64,000 nucleotides of DNA from Actinomadura livida (GTDB taxonomy: Bacteria; Actinomycetota; Actinomycetes; Streptosporangiales; Streptosporangiaceae), in assembly GCF_014648675.1 (NCBI RefSeq), contig NZ_BMRO01000005.1, forward strand, positions 243,285-307,284. Reading direction: 5' to 3'. This document shows positions 42,524 to 51,288 of this stretch, in pieces. The notes under the pieces were generated by a model that saw only the letters and a list, made by a program, of their open reading frames with translations, ran no database searches and was not told where the DNA came from. Positions within the stretch are counted from its first letter, which is position 1; every line of letters begins with the position of its first letter. The translations under genes and the position numbers were made by a program.

Positions 42524-43705
42524 ATGGCATCTACTGATGGCGCACGTACTGTCGAGCAGTGGCGCCGATACCTCGCCGAGTACAGCGCCGAGGTGTTGCG
42601 GGGCGACCCCGAGGAGGAACTGCACGGCGTCGGCGATCTGCAACGGTCCGCTGGCTGGCTGGGCTTCGACGGCGCAGGCGAGGGCCGACTCGCTGCGCTC
42701 GAGCAGCGTCTGGGCATTCGCCTGCCGCAGAGCTATCGGTCGTTCCTCGCAGCGTCTGACGGGTGGCTCAACATCGGCCCGTTCATGTGGACGATGCGCA
42801 CCGGCGGCGAGGTCGGCTGGCTCCGTGATGCCGATGCCGACCTGTGGGAGATCCTCCGGGAGAACGCCACGCCTGAGGAGACCGCGCTCGCCGACCGTGC
42901 GTTGCTGGTCTCCGGTGACGGCGACGCCCAGTACTGGTTGCTCGACCCCGGTGATGTGTCGGCGGCCGGCGAATGGGCGGCCTACGTCTGGGCCAGCTGG
43001 TATCCCGGGTTTGGGGACCGATACGACTCGTTCGCCGCGCTGGTGGATGCCGAACGCGCGTCTTTCGAAGGCCTCAGTGGGCGCGATGGCCGTCCGGTTC
43101 ACCCCGGCGGTGCCGACGAGTTGGTGGCCCAGGGCCGTGAACGGGCCCTGCAGGGCGAGGTCCGCGCCGCCGCGGAGGCTTTCGCGCACGCCGCCGTCAA
43201 GGGCTCGGGTGCCGGCGCCTACCTCGCCGTCATCTTGAATGCCTTCCTTGATCCGGCCCATGCGCACCACGAGATCCGCAACGGCATCCTCGGCCACCCT
43301 CACGTGGTCGAGGAGATCGGTCTGGAACAGGTGCGCGCCGAGGCCGTGCCGCTGTTCCTGTACCGTTCGGCCCGGGCCGGCTCGTCGGTTGCCCCACACC
43401 GTCAGCTCTTCGCCGGGATCCTGGCCGAGGAAGAGGTCGAGCGGATCGACACATTCGTGCCACCACCGCTACCAGAACCGTCCGAGTTCCATGAGGCGCT
43501 CCACCGGGCCCGGACGCTCGCCCAAGCCGGAGCCCCCGACCATGCCTGGAGCGTCCTTGAGGCCGCGCTACCCCGCTGGCACTCCGACTCCCTGTGCCGC
43601 ATCGCGCCGGTCGTGCTGCTCACCGACCCGATGCTGCGCGACCTGGTCTCCCCCGAACGCGCCCGAACCATCGTGACCACGCCACGCGGGAACAACCGCT
43701 ATTAA
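42524..43705 (+). CDS. SMI1/KNR4 (SUKH) family protein
   Basis: A 393-aa protein. Residues about 45-180 form a SUKH domain: LAALEQRLGIRLPQSYRSFL followed by ASDGW, and the closing FGDRYDSFAALVDAE. SUKH proteins are frequent immunity proteins against nuclease toxins and are also found in antiviral islands. The remaining 200 residues are helical repeats of unknown role. The ATG at 42524 has GGGAG upstream; an earlier in-frame start would only add low-quality sequence. No cognate toxin gene is next to it. Confidence 0.8.
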   Translation: MASTDGARTVEQWRRYLAEYSAEVLRGDPEEELHGVGDLQRSAGWLGFDGAGEGRLAALEQRLGIRLPQSYRSFLAASDGWLNIGPFMWTMRTGGEVGWLRDADADLWEILRENATPEETALADRALLVSGDGDAQYWLLDPGDVSAAGEWAAYVWASWYPGFGDRYDSFAALVDAERASFEGLSGRDGRPVHPGGADELVAQGRERALQGEVRAAAEAFAHAAVKGSGAGAYLAVILNAFLDPAHAHHEIRNGILGHPHVVEEIGLEQVRAEAVPLFLYRSARAGSSVAPHRQLFAGILAEEEVERIDTFVPPPLPEPSEFHEALHRARTLAQAGAPDHAWSVLEAALPRWHSDSLCRIAPVVLLTDPMLRDLVSPERARTIVTTPRGNNRY

Positions 43706-43910
43706 CGCCGACTCTGGCGTCGGCCCCAACAGCATCCGGCGATCGGTTCGCTCACCCAGGGAAGGGGCGTCTTGGAAGCCGCCGTCCAGCAGTCCGAAGA
43801 TGACACTCTCAACTCGGCAGGGTCCGGAGGCGACCGCAGACCGCCCTGAGCGTCCGAACTGCGGCATGAGAGGATGTTTCCTGACACGGACGGCCGTGCC
43901 ACCCATGGCT

Positions 43911-44312
43911 TCACACGTGGTCGACCGGCGCAAGAGTCGACCTGTACTGTGGGGCCAGACGCCATCGCTGGGGCTTGATCCCGGGAACCATCTCGGCCAC
44001 CCCACGCTTCTGCATTGCGGCCAGGGCCGTGCGGATGTTCGGCTCATCGCCGCGGTCCAAATACTCGGCGATGTGACGGGGTGAAACGCCTTCCTCGGTG
44101 TCCATTCCGGGCGCCCCCGCGACTTGACGTTGCAAGGAACCCAGCCCAGCTTCGTCGAGGGCATGCCGCCCTCGATCTTGTGGTGCGTTCTCCAGGTCCC
44201 GTGCCAGTTCAATCGCAGCCGTGCCCACGGTACGTAGGAAACGAGTGAGCGCAGCCGTGCCCACGGTACGTAGAAAGTGGGCAAAGGCCGCTTCAGTAGG
44301 TGATAGCTCCAT
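43911..44312 (-). CDS. Small putative DNA-binding protein with a 12-residue tandem repeat
   Basis: A 133-aa protein starting MELSPTEAAFAHFLRTVG. A perfect 12-residue duplication (FLRTVGTAA twice) reflects a 36-bp tandem repeat at 44214-44285. The C-terminal half (SPRHIAEYLDRGDEPNIRTA, then LAAMQKRGVAEMVPG) looks like a winged helix, so a regulator or antitoxin-like protein is plausible. A 37-bp palindrome stands 21 bp upstream of the start, a likely operator. An ATG at 44348 inside the palindrome is an alternative start. Confidence 0.55.
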   Translation of the reverse strand: MELSPTEAAFAHFLRTVGTAALTRFLRTVGTAAIELARDLENAPQDRGRHALDEAGLGSLQRQVAGAPGMDTEEGVSPRHIAEYLDRGDEPNIRTALAAMQKRGVAEMVPGIKPQRWRLAPQYRSTLAPVDHV

Positions 44313-44332
44313 GAGGCTAGTATCCACGAAAC

Positions 44333-44369
44333 TATGACCCCTGTCCATAATTTATGGACAGGGGTCATA
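44333..44369. promoter_or_regulatory. 37-bp nearly perfect palindrome upstream of the small regulator
   Basis: Two 17-bp arms (TATGACCCCTGTCCATAA and its mirror) with a 1-3-bp AT-rich centre. It is far more AT-rich than its surroundings and lies in the promoter region of the gene at 43911-44312. Autoregulatory operator is the first reading; a remnant of a mobile-element end is the second, because a decayed VOC gene begins just beyond it. Confidence 0.6.
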
Positions 44370-44391
44370 CATGGCTTGATCCGGCGGCGAG

Positions 44392-44681
44392 CAGTGACTA
44401 CTACCGGCTCTTGGGCTTTCACGAGGAGATGAACCTGGGCTGGGTGATCAACCTGGTCTCGCCGTCCAACCCGACCGCTCACGTCATGTCATGACCAGGG
44501 ACGCCTCGGCTCCGGTGAACCCGGACCTAAGCGTCGAGGTCGGGACGTCGACGCCGTCTACGAGACGGTACGCGCGACCGGCGCCGAGATCGTCCATCCG
44601 CTCTGCGACGAGGAGTGGGGTGTGCGCTGCTTCTTCGTCCGCCACCTGGGCGGCACGGTGGCGGTCGTCGGCCATCGCTAA
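44392..44681 (+). pseudogene. Frameshifted VOC-family gene
   Basis: The sequence reads YYRLLGFHEEMNLGWVINLV, shifts near 44480 into APVNPDLSVEVG, shifts again into DVDAVYETVRATGAEIVHPL and ends FFVRHLGGTVAVVGHR with a stop. Put together it is an almost complete VOC dioxygenase/resistance fold lacking the first strand. At least two frameshifts make it inactive. Confidence 0.7.
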
Positions 44682-45236
44682 TTCCGGGGCGACGGGGCAT
44701 CGGCGTGAGCGCGGTCGAGTCGCCGGAGGTTTGCGGCGGACCCCCGCGCCGCAACGGGCCCCATCGGCGCGATCTGCCCGATCCGGAACCGCGGCCGGGC
44801 TCGTCACCGGCTCTCGATTCCGTCCGACCGTCCCTTGCCGACCGTCTTGGCCATGTCCTCGGACAGACCTGCTCCTCTTCGGCGAGCAAGGAGGCCGCGA
44901 TACCACGAGTGCGCGCTCTAGCGCGATCGGCGGCAGAGGACTTGTGATGAGCACTGCGCACCAGAGCCACAGTGACCGCCGGAAGGTTCCCGCTCGCGCG
45001 GCGCCGATATAGCTGCCGTCCGCTCTGGTCACTTTCGCAGGTCTCCGACACCATCAACTTCCGCACGCCTCCCAACTCAAAGCACGACGAGCGCCACGTA
45101 GGCCGCCTCCCTCATCCGGGCGGTTCCGGAGAGTCGAGAATCTGTCAGCGGGCGGGTCTATCGTTGAGGAAGCATCGGCTCCATGCCGGGAGTCTTTCCT
45201 GAACCTCTAATGGCCTAACAGTCGGGGGAGCCCGCA
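44682..45236. other. Gene-free stretch before the unknown operon
   Basis: About 555 bp with no coding frame I would defend. The promoter of the following operon must lie near its right end, where GGGGGAG precedes the ATG at 45237. No repeat or RNA gene is evident. Confidence 0.45.
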
Positions 45237-45440
45237 ATGACCACCACGGTCGCGGCAGACGGGACGATGAACGGACGACGGGTCAACCGCTATACCGTGC
45301 ACTCGGTCGGCGGAAGAGACTGTGACACCGAGAAGTTCGAGGGGTGTCCGGGCGCCCATGCACCCGCCCGGACCAGCAGGCCTAGGCGGCCGCTACGCGC
45401 CCATGCAGGGCGCTCAACCTCTTCTCGGAGGCAGCCGTGA
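45237..45440 (+). CDS. Small leader gene of the unknown operon, 67 aa
   Basis: The ATG is preceded by GGGGGAG and the stop overlaps the GTG of the next gene (GTGA). The product (MTTTVAADGTMNGRRVNRY..., ending basic and Pro/Arg-rich) matches nothing I recognise. It may be a genuine small protein or a translated leader that couples expression of the 716-aa gene. Its tail has the look of a frame read through non-coding sequence, so confidence is limited. Confidence 0.4.
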   Translation: MTTTVAADGTMNGRRVNRYTVHSVGGRDCDTEKFEGCPGAHAPARTSRPRRPLRAHAGRSTSSRRQP

Positions 45441-47587
45441 CGAATACGGCCGACAATCAGCAGGACCCCGCCGATGGTCCCGTCCCCAGTAACCCGTTCC
45501 CAGGTTCGGACAAGGACCCCTGGCCGCAGACCTTCTCGGCGACATTGAGCCGTGCGACCGGGCTCCCCCGGGAAATCACCGATGGGCTGGCGCCCTATGT
45601 GGTTCGCCCCAAGGATCTCCTCACCCGCCACAAAGGCCAGGACGGCACCAGTGAGTACCGGCTGAAGCCGGAGGTCATCAAGCGAGACCCCAGCACTGGT
45701 CTGGACATCATGGACGTGGTGGCGCACGGCTTCGCCGGTAGTCCTGCCGAGCACAACGAACGCATCCGCAGCGCGTTTCACTCACCCGCCCGTCACCCCG
45801 CCGACCCGGCTAAAATGCTGCCGCGGCTGGTCACCGGCAAGGGCGTGGACAGCCTGCCCGCGGCGTTCCTGATGACCGAGCATCCCGTCCTCGGGAATCG
45901 GCTCAGCGAGTTGCTCAGCACGATGAATGACGCCCTCGACAGCGCCGACGGCTTCCGCAACTATCGGCTGCAGGACGACATGGCGATCTACGGCCAGAAC
46001 GAGACCACCCTGCACGCGCTGATGCTGCGCACGATCGCCGAGCCCGGCGGGGCCAGCGGGAACAGGGTCCGCAGGGTCCTGGACCTTCCCGCTATAAAGG
46101 GAGCCAACCGGTCACGAGCCCGACTGGAACTGCACGGCCTGTCTGTGAAGAACATCATCTTCGGCGTCGACCGGTCCGACCTAGTCCTGCCCGAAGGAGA
46201 CACCCCGGCGAAGGTCGCCGACCCCGCAGTGTGGGTTCCAGCGTTCGCCGACGCGCTGCGCACCGCCTACGGCGATCCCCGACACCGGCTCCACGAACGC
46301 GCGCACGCCGCCGCGCGGATCGCGACCATCCGCATGCAGATCATCGTCGGAACCAGCACCCCCGATGACTTCCACAACGTCGTCTTCGAACCCAACCGGG
46401 CCGACCACCGGCGACCTCCGCTGGGCTACACCCTGGTCGAGAAGACCGCTTCGGACCTCCGGGCGGTGCTGCGCGACGCCCGCAAGCAGGGCCTGATCAC
46501 CGAGGCGGAGCGGGCCTGGCTGGCCAGCGAAGGCTCCGACCCCACCTCAATCCCAGGCGAGGACGCCATCACCGCCCGCGACCGCCGCGACCGCGCCCTG
46601 TTCGCCGTCGTCTTCCCCCACGCCCCTGAGCGGGCCAAGGCTGTCCGCCGTGTCTTGGGCGAACCCGCACGGACCTCCACCACCAAGGACCACGTCTGGC
46701 ACCGGCTGCGGATGGTCTCCTCTGCAGTAGGAGAGGGCTACCGGTTCCGCTGGAACCCCCGCGTGCTCGACGGGCTCATCAGCAGCACGTTCATCAAGAA
46801 CGGCGAACACCTCGCCGACGAGCCCACCTGGACCGAAGCACTCAGCACCGGTCACGACATCGATGAGCAGAAGCTCGGGAGGTTCCTGACCACCCGAGGA
46901 ATTCACTGGCTCGCCGAACTGCAGATCCTCCAAGCGGACCGCGGGTCGATCGGCGCGCAAAGCGGCGGCGCCGAGGAAACCGACGGTGAGACCCTGACCG
47001 ACAAGAAGATCCGGCGCTCCGTGGTCGACGCACGGCGGGCGCTGTTGCGTCAGCCCCGCCGCACCATCGCCCTGATGCACGAACTCGCACGCGCTTCCCA
47101 GGACGGGAGCATGCCCCGGCAGATCGACAGTGGGGGAACCCCCGTCGACGGGACTCGCGCCGACAAATACTGGTTCGACAGCCAGTTCCCACGCGAGACC
47201 CCCAAGCGCAAGCCCAAGCCCCCCAGTGAGCCGAGCAACACTGATACGACGCCGCCCCAGCAGCCGGAACTCTCGGCCGCTGAGATCTACGAGAACAGGC
47301 GGGGGGCGTTCTACTCGTCCGTCACGACCGTCCTGACCACGGTCATGGTCGAGGTGCTGACCGAGGCACGTGAGCTGGTCGCCGCCGCTCTCGACGCTCA
47401 CCGCACCCCGCTGTATCAGGTCTCAGAGGACGAGCTCAAGGCGCTACACCAGGCTTTGTATGCCGTTCAGGCTGACCTGCGCATGCTCAAGTCGGCGGTC
47501 GCCGACATGCCGGTCGGTGCCACGATCATCGAGGCGTCGGAGTCTGAGAAATTCCTGACCGAAGCGGCCGACGAGGACTCGTCGTGA
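45437..47587 (+). CDS. Large protein of unknown function, first main gene of a two/three-gene operon
   Basis: A 716-aa soluble protein; the GTG has GGAGG 7 nt upstream. No transmembrane helix or signal peptide. Recognisable stretches include QNETTLHALMLRTIAEPGG, ASGNRVRRVLDLPAIKGANR and a long helical centre (ASDLRAVLRDARKQGLITEA). The last 200 residues contain a Pro-rich linker and a helical tail. The layout, with an N-terminal section that could resemble ParB/DGQHR-type proteins, is suggestive only; I cannot assign a family. It overlaps the following GIY-YIG-like gene by 4 nt, so the two products probably act together. Confidence 0.75.
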   Translation: MTNTADNQQDPADGPVPSNPFPGSDKDPWPQTFSATLSRATGLPREITDGLAPYVVRPKDLLTRHKGQDGTSEYRLKPEVIKRDPSTGLDIMDVVAHGFAGSPAEHNERIRSAFHSPARHPADPAKMLPRLVTGKGVDSLPAAFLMTEHPVLGNRLSELLSTMNDALDSADGFRNYRLQDDMAIYGQNETTLHALMLRTIAEPGGASGNRVRRVLDLPAIKGANRSRARLELHGLSVKNIIFGVDRSDLVLPEGDTPAKVADPAVWVPAFADALRTAYGDPRHRLHERAHAAARIATIRMQIIVGTSTPDDFHNVVFEPNRADHRRPPLGYTLVEKTASDLRAVLRDARKQGLITEAERAWLASEGSDPTSIPGEDAITARDRRDRALFAVVFPHAPERAKAVRRVLGEPARTSTTKDHVWHRLRMVSSAVGEGYRFRWNPRVLDGLISSTFIKNGEHLADEPTWTEALSTGHDIDEQKLGRFLTTRGIHWLAELQILQADRGSIGAQSGGAEETDGETLTDKKIRRSVVDARRALLRQPRRTIALMHELARASQDGSMPRQIDSGGTPVDGTRADKYWFDSQFPRETPKRKPKPPSEPSNTDTTPPQQPELSAAEIYENRRGAFYSSVTTVLTTVMVEVLTEARELVAAALDAHRTPLYQVSEDELKALHQALYAVQADLRMLKSAVADMPVGATIIEASESEKFLTEAADEDSS

Positions 47588-48009
47588 CCGCGCTCCTGCC
47601 GACCGGGCCCGTTCTTACCAGGCCGCGCCTGGGTGCCCTGCCCCGAGCGGGTGGCCGCTTCCTGGAACACGCCTGGTTCCAGCCGGTCCCCTGGGCGCAG
47701 CGGTGGCGGTATGAGGAACTGGACATCACCACCGCGATCTACCTGATCGCCGATGCCGACCACCGGCTGCGGTGGCTCGGCCAGGCCAACCGCGCAGACG
47801 GCCTGCCCGGGCGGCTCGCCCGCCACCACGCAGATCTCGACCGGCGTGCGGTCTTCACCAAGATCCGTGTGCTGCAGCTCGTCCACGACACCCCGGACGA
47901 CGTCCTCAACGCCATCGAGGGACGCTGCGCCGACCTCCTCGGCATCCGAGAGTCCATGCGGCCGCGCAGGTGGCCGTCCGCCCGCAACTGGCACGCCCTC
48001 GTCATCTAG
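47584..48009 (+). CDS. GIY-YIG-like small protein
   Basis: A 141-aa protein whose centre follows the GIY-YIG fold order: TAIYLIADADHRLRWLGQAN (two strands with the aromatic at YIG position replaced), then GLPGRLARHHAD (helix with Arg), then strands and a helix with Glu (NAIEGRCADLLGIRES), where GIY-YIG enzymes carry the metal-binding Glu. Motifs are loose, so nuclease activity is not assured. The GTG overlaps the stop of the 716-aa gene. A hairpin terminator follows 90 bp later. Confidence 0.6.
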   Translation: MTALLPTGPVLTRPRLGALPRAGGRFLEHAWFQPVPWAQRWRYEELDITTAIYLIADADHRLRWLGQANRADGLPGRLARHHADLDRRAVFTKIRVLQLVHDTPDDVLNAIEGRCADLLGIRESMRPRRWPSARNWHALVI

Positions 48010-48098
48010 CGGCATCCCGGTTCGACGAGGCTGGACGATGTGTGTTAACCGTCCCGGGTTGGACTGGAGCCTCTGATGTCCTCCGCCCTCGCGTACAA

Positions 48099-48127
48099 AC
48101 ATCCGCTCATCGGCATGAGCGGATGCT
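48099..48127. terminator. Bidirectional hairpin terminator
   Basis: Arms CATCCGCTCAT and its exact complement around a 4-6-nt loop, flanked by AAA on the left and TT on the right. It lies between the convergent GIY-YIG-like and APH-fold genes and would stop transcription from both. Confidence 0.7.
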
Positions 48128-48214
48128 TGCCTGCGATGCTGTCATCCGGACTGACATCCATTGCGGCTGACACCGCGAGGGGTCGCGCGGGTCGGTTAGC
48201 TGCGTTTAGGAGAC

Positions 48215-49081
48215 TCAGGAACTGCGATCGTGCTTCAGCAGCAACTCTGCATGTGCTCGGACATGAGGGGCGAGCCGGGCGTGGACGGGGTCGCGGTCGG
48301 CTGCCTGGAGGAGGATGGCCGCGACCGTGAGTTCGGCGAGCCGCCCCTCGCGTGTTGCCAGGACTTCGGCGAAGGTGTCGCGGACGCGGGTCGCCAGTTC
48401 TGGGACGGGAAGGGTGTAGGCGTAGAGGTGGGCGGCGTCGAATCCATGGGGGGCGGGGCCGAAGCCTTCCCAGTCGAGGATGGTCAGTTCCGGACTGGTG
48501 AGGTTGGCCCAGTGGAGGTCGCCGTGGGCGAGGGTCCAGTGGTGGACGGTGGTGTCGATGCCCGCTGCGCCGAGGTAGCGAGGGATGGTGCGGTGTACGT
48601 ATTCCTGGCTGATGACGCGTGGGCGGTTGTCCGGAACCGGTGTGGCCGTGACCGTGCTCGTAGCCCGCTGCAGTCGCGACCACCAGGCGTCGGGCAGGGC
48701 GATGTGCTCGGTGAGGTCCGGAGTCGGGGAGCAGACGGGCGCCGTTACGTAGGTGCTGAGCTCGGCTCGGTAGGCATATCCCTCGTCAACCCAGTCGGCT
48801 GAGTCCAACAGCCGGGGGCGTGGGATCTCCGTGGGAAGGGTGGCAGCGGCTTCTTGAGTGCCGGTCCACAGCTTTCCGCCCTCCTTGCCCACTGGTGCCT
48901 CCAGCACCCGGAGCCAGGCGTTTCCGGAGGACGTCGTGACGGAGGCGCCGATGGTTCTTCCGCCATGGCCCCAGGCTTCGGTCGCGCTGCTGGTGGGCGC
49001 GCAGCCGAGCCGGAACGTCGCGTCGGCGAAGGCGGCGTGCATCCGTTCGCGGACGTCGGGATCATCAGGCTCGGAGAACAC
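48215..49081 (-). CDS. Aminoglycoside phosphotransferase (APH)-fold kinase
   Basis: A 288-aa small-molecule kinase of the APH/choline-kinase fold. The Brenner-type motif HGDLHWANL and the metal motif LTILDWEGFG are intact. The N-terminal lobe (GRTIGASVTTSSGNAWLRVL) has the right strand order. The GTG start lies inside the 3' end of the aldo/keto reductase gene (17-nt overlap), making it the last gene of the peptide operon. Phosphorylation of the peptide product, of a cofactor, or self-resistance are all open; a stand-alone resistance gene is less likely given the tight coupling. Confidence 0.88.
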   Translation of the reverse strand: MFSEPDDPDVRERMHAAFADATFRLGCAPTSSATEAWGHGGRTIGASVTTSSGNAWLRVLEAPVGKEGGKLWTGTQEAAATLPTEIPRPRLLDSADWVDEGYAYRAELSTYVTAPVCSPTPDLTEHIALPDAWWSRLQRATSTVTATPVPDNRPRVISQEYVHRTIPRYLGAAGIDTTVHHWTLAHGDLHWANLTSPELTILDWEGFGPAPHGFDAAHLYAYTLPVPELATRVRDTFAEVLATREGRLAELTVAAILLQAADRDPVHARLAPHVRAHAELLLKHDRSS

Positions 49082-49973
49082 GACAGATGTCCTGGAGATG
49101 TGGGAGTGGGATGGCTGGACGCTGGAAGGCGCTGAGTGCTTCTCGCCAGTGTGCCGCAGTCGAGGCCGAAAGCAGCGCCCCTGTGAGTCCGGGCGTGGAG
49201 GCCACCACCGCGAGCGTCGCAGCGACGTGCGAGGCGCCGGGACTGATGAACTCGGCCAGATCGGCAGTGACCAAGTCGAGAAGTTCGCCGCCGTTCAGAG
49301 GTGCGGACGCCCACGCCTCCAGACCGGTCCCGGCGGCCTCCGCCACGGGACCGGCGCCATGCAGGGCTTCGGCGACGGGTGTGAGTTCGATGAGGTTGAC
49401 GGGTAGCTGGATTGCCCGCAAATGGGTTCGGGTGCTTCCCGCTGCTCGTTGCGCTGCGGTGACGAGGTCTTGGACGGTGAAGGCGCCGCTGGTGAAGCCG
49501 CTCCAGGTGGCGATGCCGTAGCCGGCGATGTCGCCTTGATGGGCGGCTGCCTCGAGAATCGTGAACGCTTGGATGATCCGCTCGAGCAGTCGGCTTCGGT
49601 CTCCGTGGGCGCCGTGTTCGGGGTTGTGCAGGTACAGCAGGTCGAGCCGACGGCGGCCCATCTCGGTGATGTTGGCGGCGATGCGGTGTCGAACATAGGC
49701 AGGGGCTATGGAGTGGCAGCGGGCAGCTTCATCGGAAGTAATCAGACCCGCCTGTTGAGCGGTCCGGGCTTGGTGCCGGGTCATGTGGCCTGCCTTGGTG
49801 GAGATGCGCAGCCCAGGTCGGTCGGGTAGCAGACCGGCCAATTGAGCATGTGCGCTGCCTCGCGCGTAGACAGGCGCGGTGTCGATGACGGTGACCCCCG
49901 CCGTGATGGCCGCGCGGGCGGCGGCGGTTATGTCGCGGCATCGGTAGGTGCCCAGGCCGAGAACCGCCATCAT
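49065..49973 (-). CDS. Aldo/keto reductase family protein
   Basis: A 302-aa TIM-barrel oxidoreductase. The catalytic Asp and Tyr lie in DTAPVYARGSAHAQL; the third, Lys, is in RISTKAGH; the fourth position, usually His, falls in LDLLYLHNPEHG. The NADPH-binding end is less well conserved than usual. The ATG overlaps the stop of the upstream JmjC gene (ATGA), so it is co-translated with the oxygenase. It could reduce a carbonyl formed on the peptide or its cofactor. Confidence 0.9.
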   Translation of the reverse strand: MMAVLGLGTYRCRDITAAARAAITAGVTVIDTAPVYARGSAHAQLAGLLPDRPGLRISTKAGHMTRHQARTAQQAGLITSDEAARCHSIAPAYVRHRIAANITEMGRRRLDLLYLHNPEHGAHGDRSRLLERIIQAFTILEAAAHQGDIAGYGIATWSGFTSGAFTVQDLVTAAQRAAGSTRTHLRAIQLPVNLIELTPVAEALHGAGPVAEAAGTGLEAWASAPLNGGELLDLVTADLAEFISPGASHVAATLAVVASTPGLTGALLSASTAAHWREALSAFQRPAIPLPHLQDICRVLRA

Positions 49974-51157
49974 GCCTCGCCCACGGCGATGATCCCGCTG
50001 CGCAACAACTGGTCGAGCAGGTCGACGGCCTGATCGGTGGTGACATTCCCGGCCTGGGCCAGAGTGCTGAGCGTGGCCGGCCGACCGGAGCTGAGCGCTT
50101 CCAGGAGCGGGGTCGCTTGGGAGGCGAGTGTCCAGCGTTGGCCGGCGGCCTCCAAGGTCAGGGTCTGCTCGGTGCGGTGCAGGACGGCCCGGGGCGTCAC
50201 GAGCCGGACCTGCAGATCGGGGTCGTCCTTGAGCCGATCGTGCACTGCGTGGGGCAAGGAGAAGCCGCCGCGAGCCCCGGAGGCGGCATCACGTGCGGCC
50301 AAGTATGCATCGATCACCAAAGGGTCGTTGAGGCGTTCGGCCAGCAGCTTGCTCATCTGACGGCGCCAGACCGTCTGGGCGTCCGGGTCGGCCAGGCGTG
50401 GGAGGTCGGCGCGGACGGATGCCTGTGCGCGTAGCTCATCCACCACCCATGACAGCAGGTCGATGCCGGTGTGCGTAGACAGGCCGCAGGTCAGGTGGAG
50501 CGAGTGCTGTCCGGTGGACGCGGCGGCGGCGTGCCACCAGCCGCGCGGGACGTGCAAGGCGTCCCCGGCCTGGAGGACGAACTCGTCGATCGGGTGCTCG
50601 GGTGGTGCGTCGTCGAACTCGACGTCTCGATACAGCGGAGCGGGACGGGTGGGGCCGTAGATCCGCCAGCGTTTGGCCCCCGATACCTGGAGGACGATGA
50701 CGTCGTGGTCGTCCCAGTGGACGCCGAAGCCTTCTCTCGCCGTCCAGGAAGCGTAGGCGTTGACCTGCACGCCCGTACGGAGATGGCGCTCCAGCGTGCT
50801 CACCATGGCCCCGATTGGCGGATGCATCTCTTCGATCGCGTCCAGGACCAGCGTCGCGCCGTTGCGGAGTTGCTCGGCGACGAGATGCGGCTGCGGAGCT
50901 TCCCACGGCGCCATACGCCGGTACGTCCGGCGCTCGCTGTACTCCGACGCCGGGATGGTGGCACTGTCGGCGGACAGCCGAAGACGCGGCGGCTCCAGCC
51001 GATGAGTGTCAAGAAGCTGGTTCAGCGCCGCCCAAGCCAGCAGACCGGCGAATCGGTCTCGGTCGGCGGACGATGCGGGATAGACACGGTGGGTGCGGCC
51101 CAGGTCCTGGGCGAGGAACCGGTCCCCGCCCAGAACCTCGACGATCAGGTCGATCAT
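49970..51157 (-). CDS. JmjC-domain (ROX-like) 2-oxoglutarate/Fe(II) oxygenase
   Basis: A 395-aa protein. The cupin-type double-stranded beta helix carries the iron facial triad: His and Asp in FGVHWDDHDVIVLQVSGAKR, the distal His in LHVPRGWWHAAAAS, and the 2-oxoglutarate Lys region RWRIYGP. The C-terminal 90 residues form a winged helix like those of ribosomal-oxygenase (YcfD/ROX) proteins. JmjC enzymes of this group hydroxylate amino-acid side chains in peptides or proteins. The ATG at 51157 starts 8 bp after the stop of a 40-aa peptide gene and the stop overlaps the reductase gene, which points to that peptide as a possible substrate. Confidence 0.88.
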   Translation of the reverse strand: MIDLIVEVLGGDRFLAQDLGRTHRVYPASSADRDRFAGLLAWAALNQLLDTHRLEPPRLRLSADSATIPASEYSERRTYRRMAPWEAPQPHLVAEQLRNGATLVLDAIEEMHPPIGAMVSTLERHLRTGVQVNAYASWTAREGFGVHWDDHDVIVLQVSGAKRWRIYGPTRPAPLYRDVEFDDAPPEHPIDEFVLQAGDALHVPRGWWHAAAASTGQHSLHLTCGLSTHTGIDLLSWVVDELRAQASVRADLPRLADPDAQTVWRRQMSKLLAERLNDPLVIDAYLAARDAASGARGGFSLPHAVHDRLKDDPDLQVRLVTPRAVLHRTEQTLTLEAAGQRWTLASQATPLLEALSSGRPATLSTLAQAGNVTTDQAVDLLDQLLRSGIIAVGEA

Positions 51158-51165
51158 GATCGTCG

Positions 51166-51288
51166 TCAGCCGTCGTTGAGGTCGGACTTGCCGGTGGACC
51201 CACCGTCGGACGGCTGGGTGGCACGGCCACGCGCCGCGACGATCTTCTCCACGGCCACCACCAGGCCGCCTGCCTCGCTGCTGTCCAC
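51166..51288 (-). CDS. 40-aa peptide gene, candidate RiPP-like precursor
   Basis: The GTG at 51288 has GGGAAGGGAG upstream. The predicted peptide begins VDSSEAGGLVVAVEKIVAAR, an amphipathic helix suited to a leader, and ends in a hydrophilic Ser/Thr/Asp/Asn/Gly-rich segment (ATQPSDGGSTGKSDLNDG) with Pro, Asp, Asn and Lys residues that JmjC enzymes can hydroxylate. It has no Cys, so it is not a lanthipeptide. It lies 8 bp before the JmjC gene on the same strand. No known precursor family is recognised; a chance reading frame cannot be excluded. Confidence 0.55.
   Translation of the reverse strand: MDSSEAGGLVVAVEKIVAARGRATQPSDGGSTGKSDLNDG

Noticed and set aside
43568..44482. A 304-codon minus-strand frame
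   Set aside because: It conflicts with the SUKH gene 3' end and the small regulator; its composition is not protein-like.
44484..45075. Two overlapping minus-strand frames of 182 codons
   Set aside because: Both run antisense to the decayed VOC gene or through gene-free DNA, with no ribosome site or domain.
45437..47587. Calling the 716-aa protein a DndB/DGQHR or ParB protein
   Set aside because: No DGQHR motif or ParB boxes are visible; only the general layout is reminiscent.
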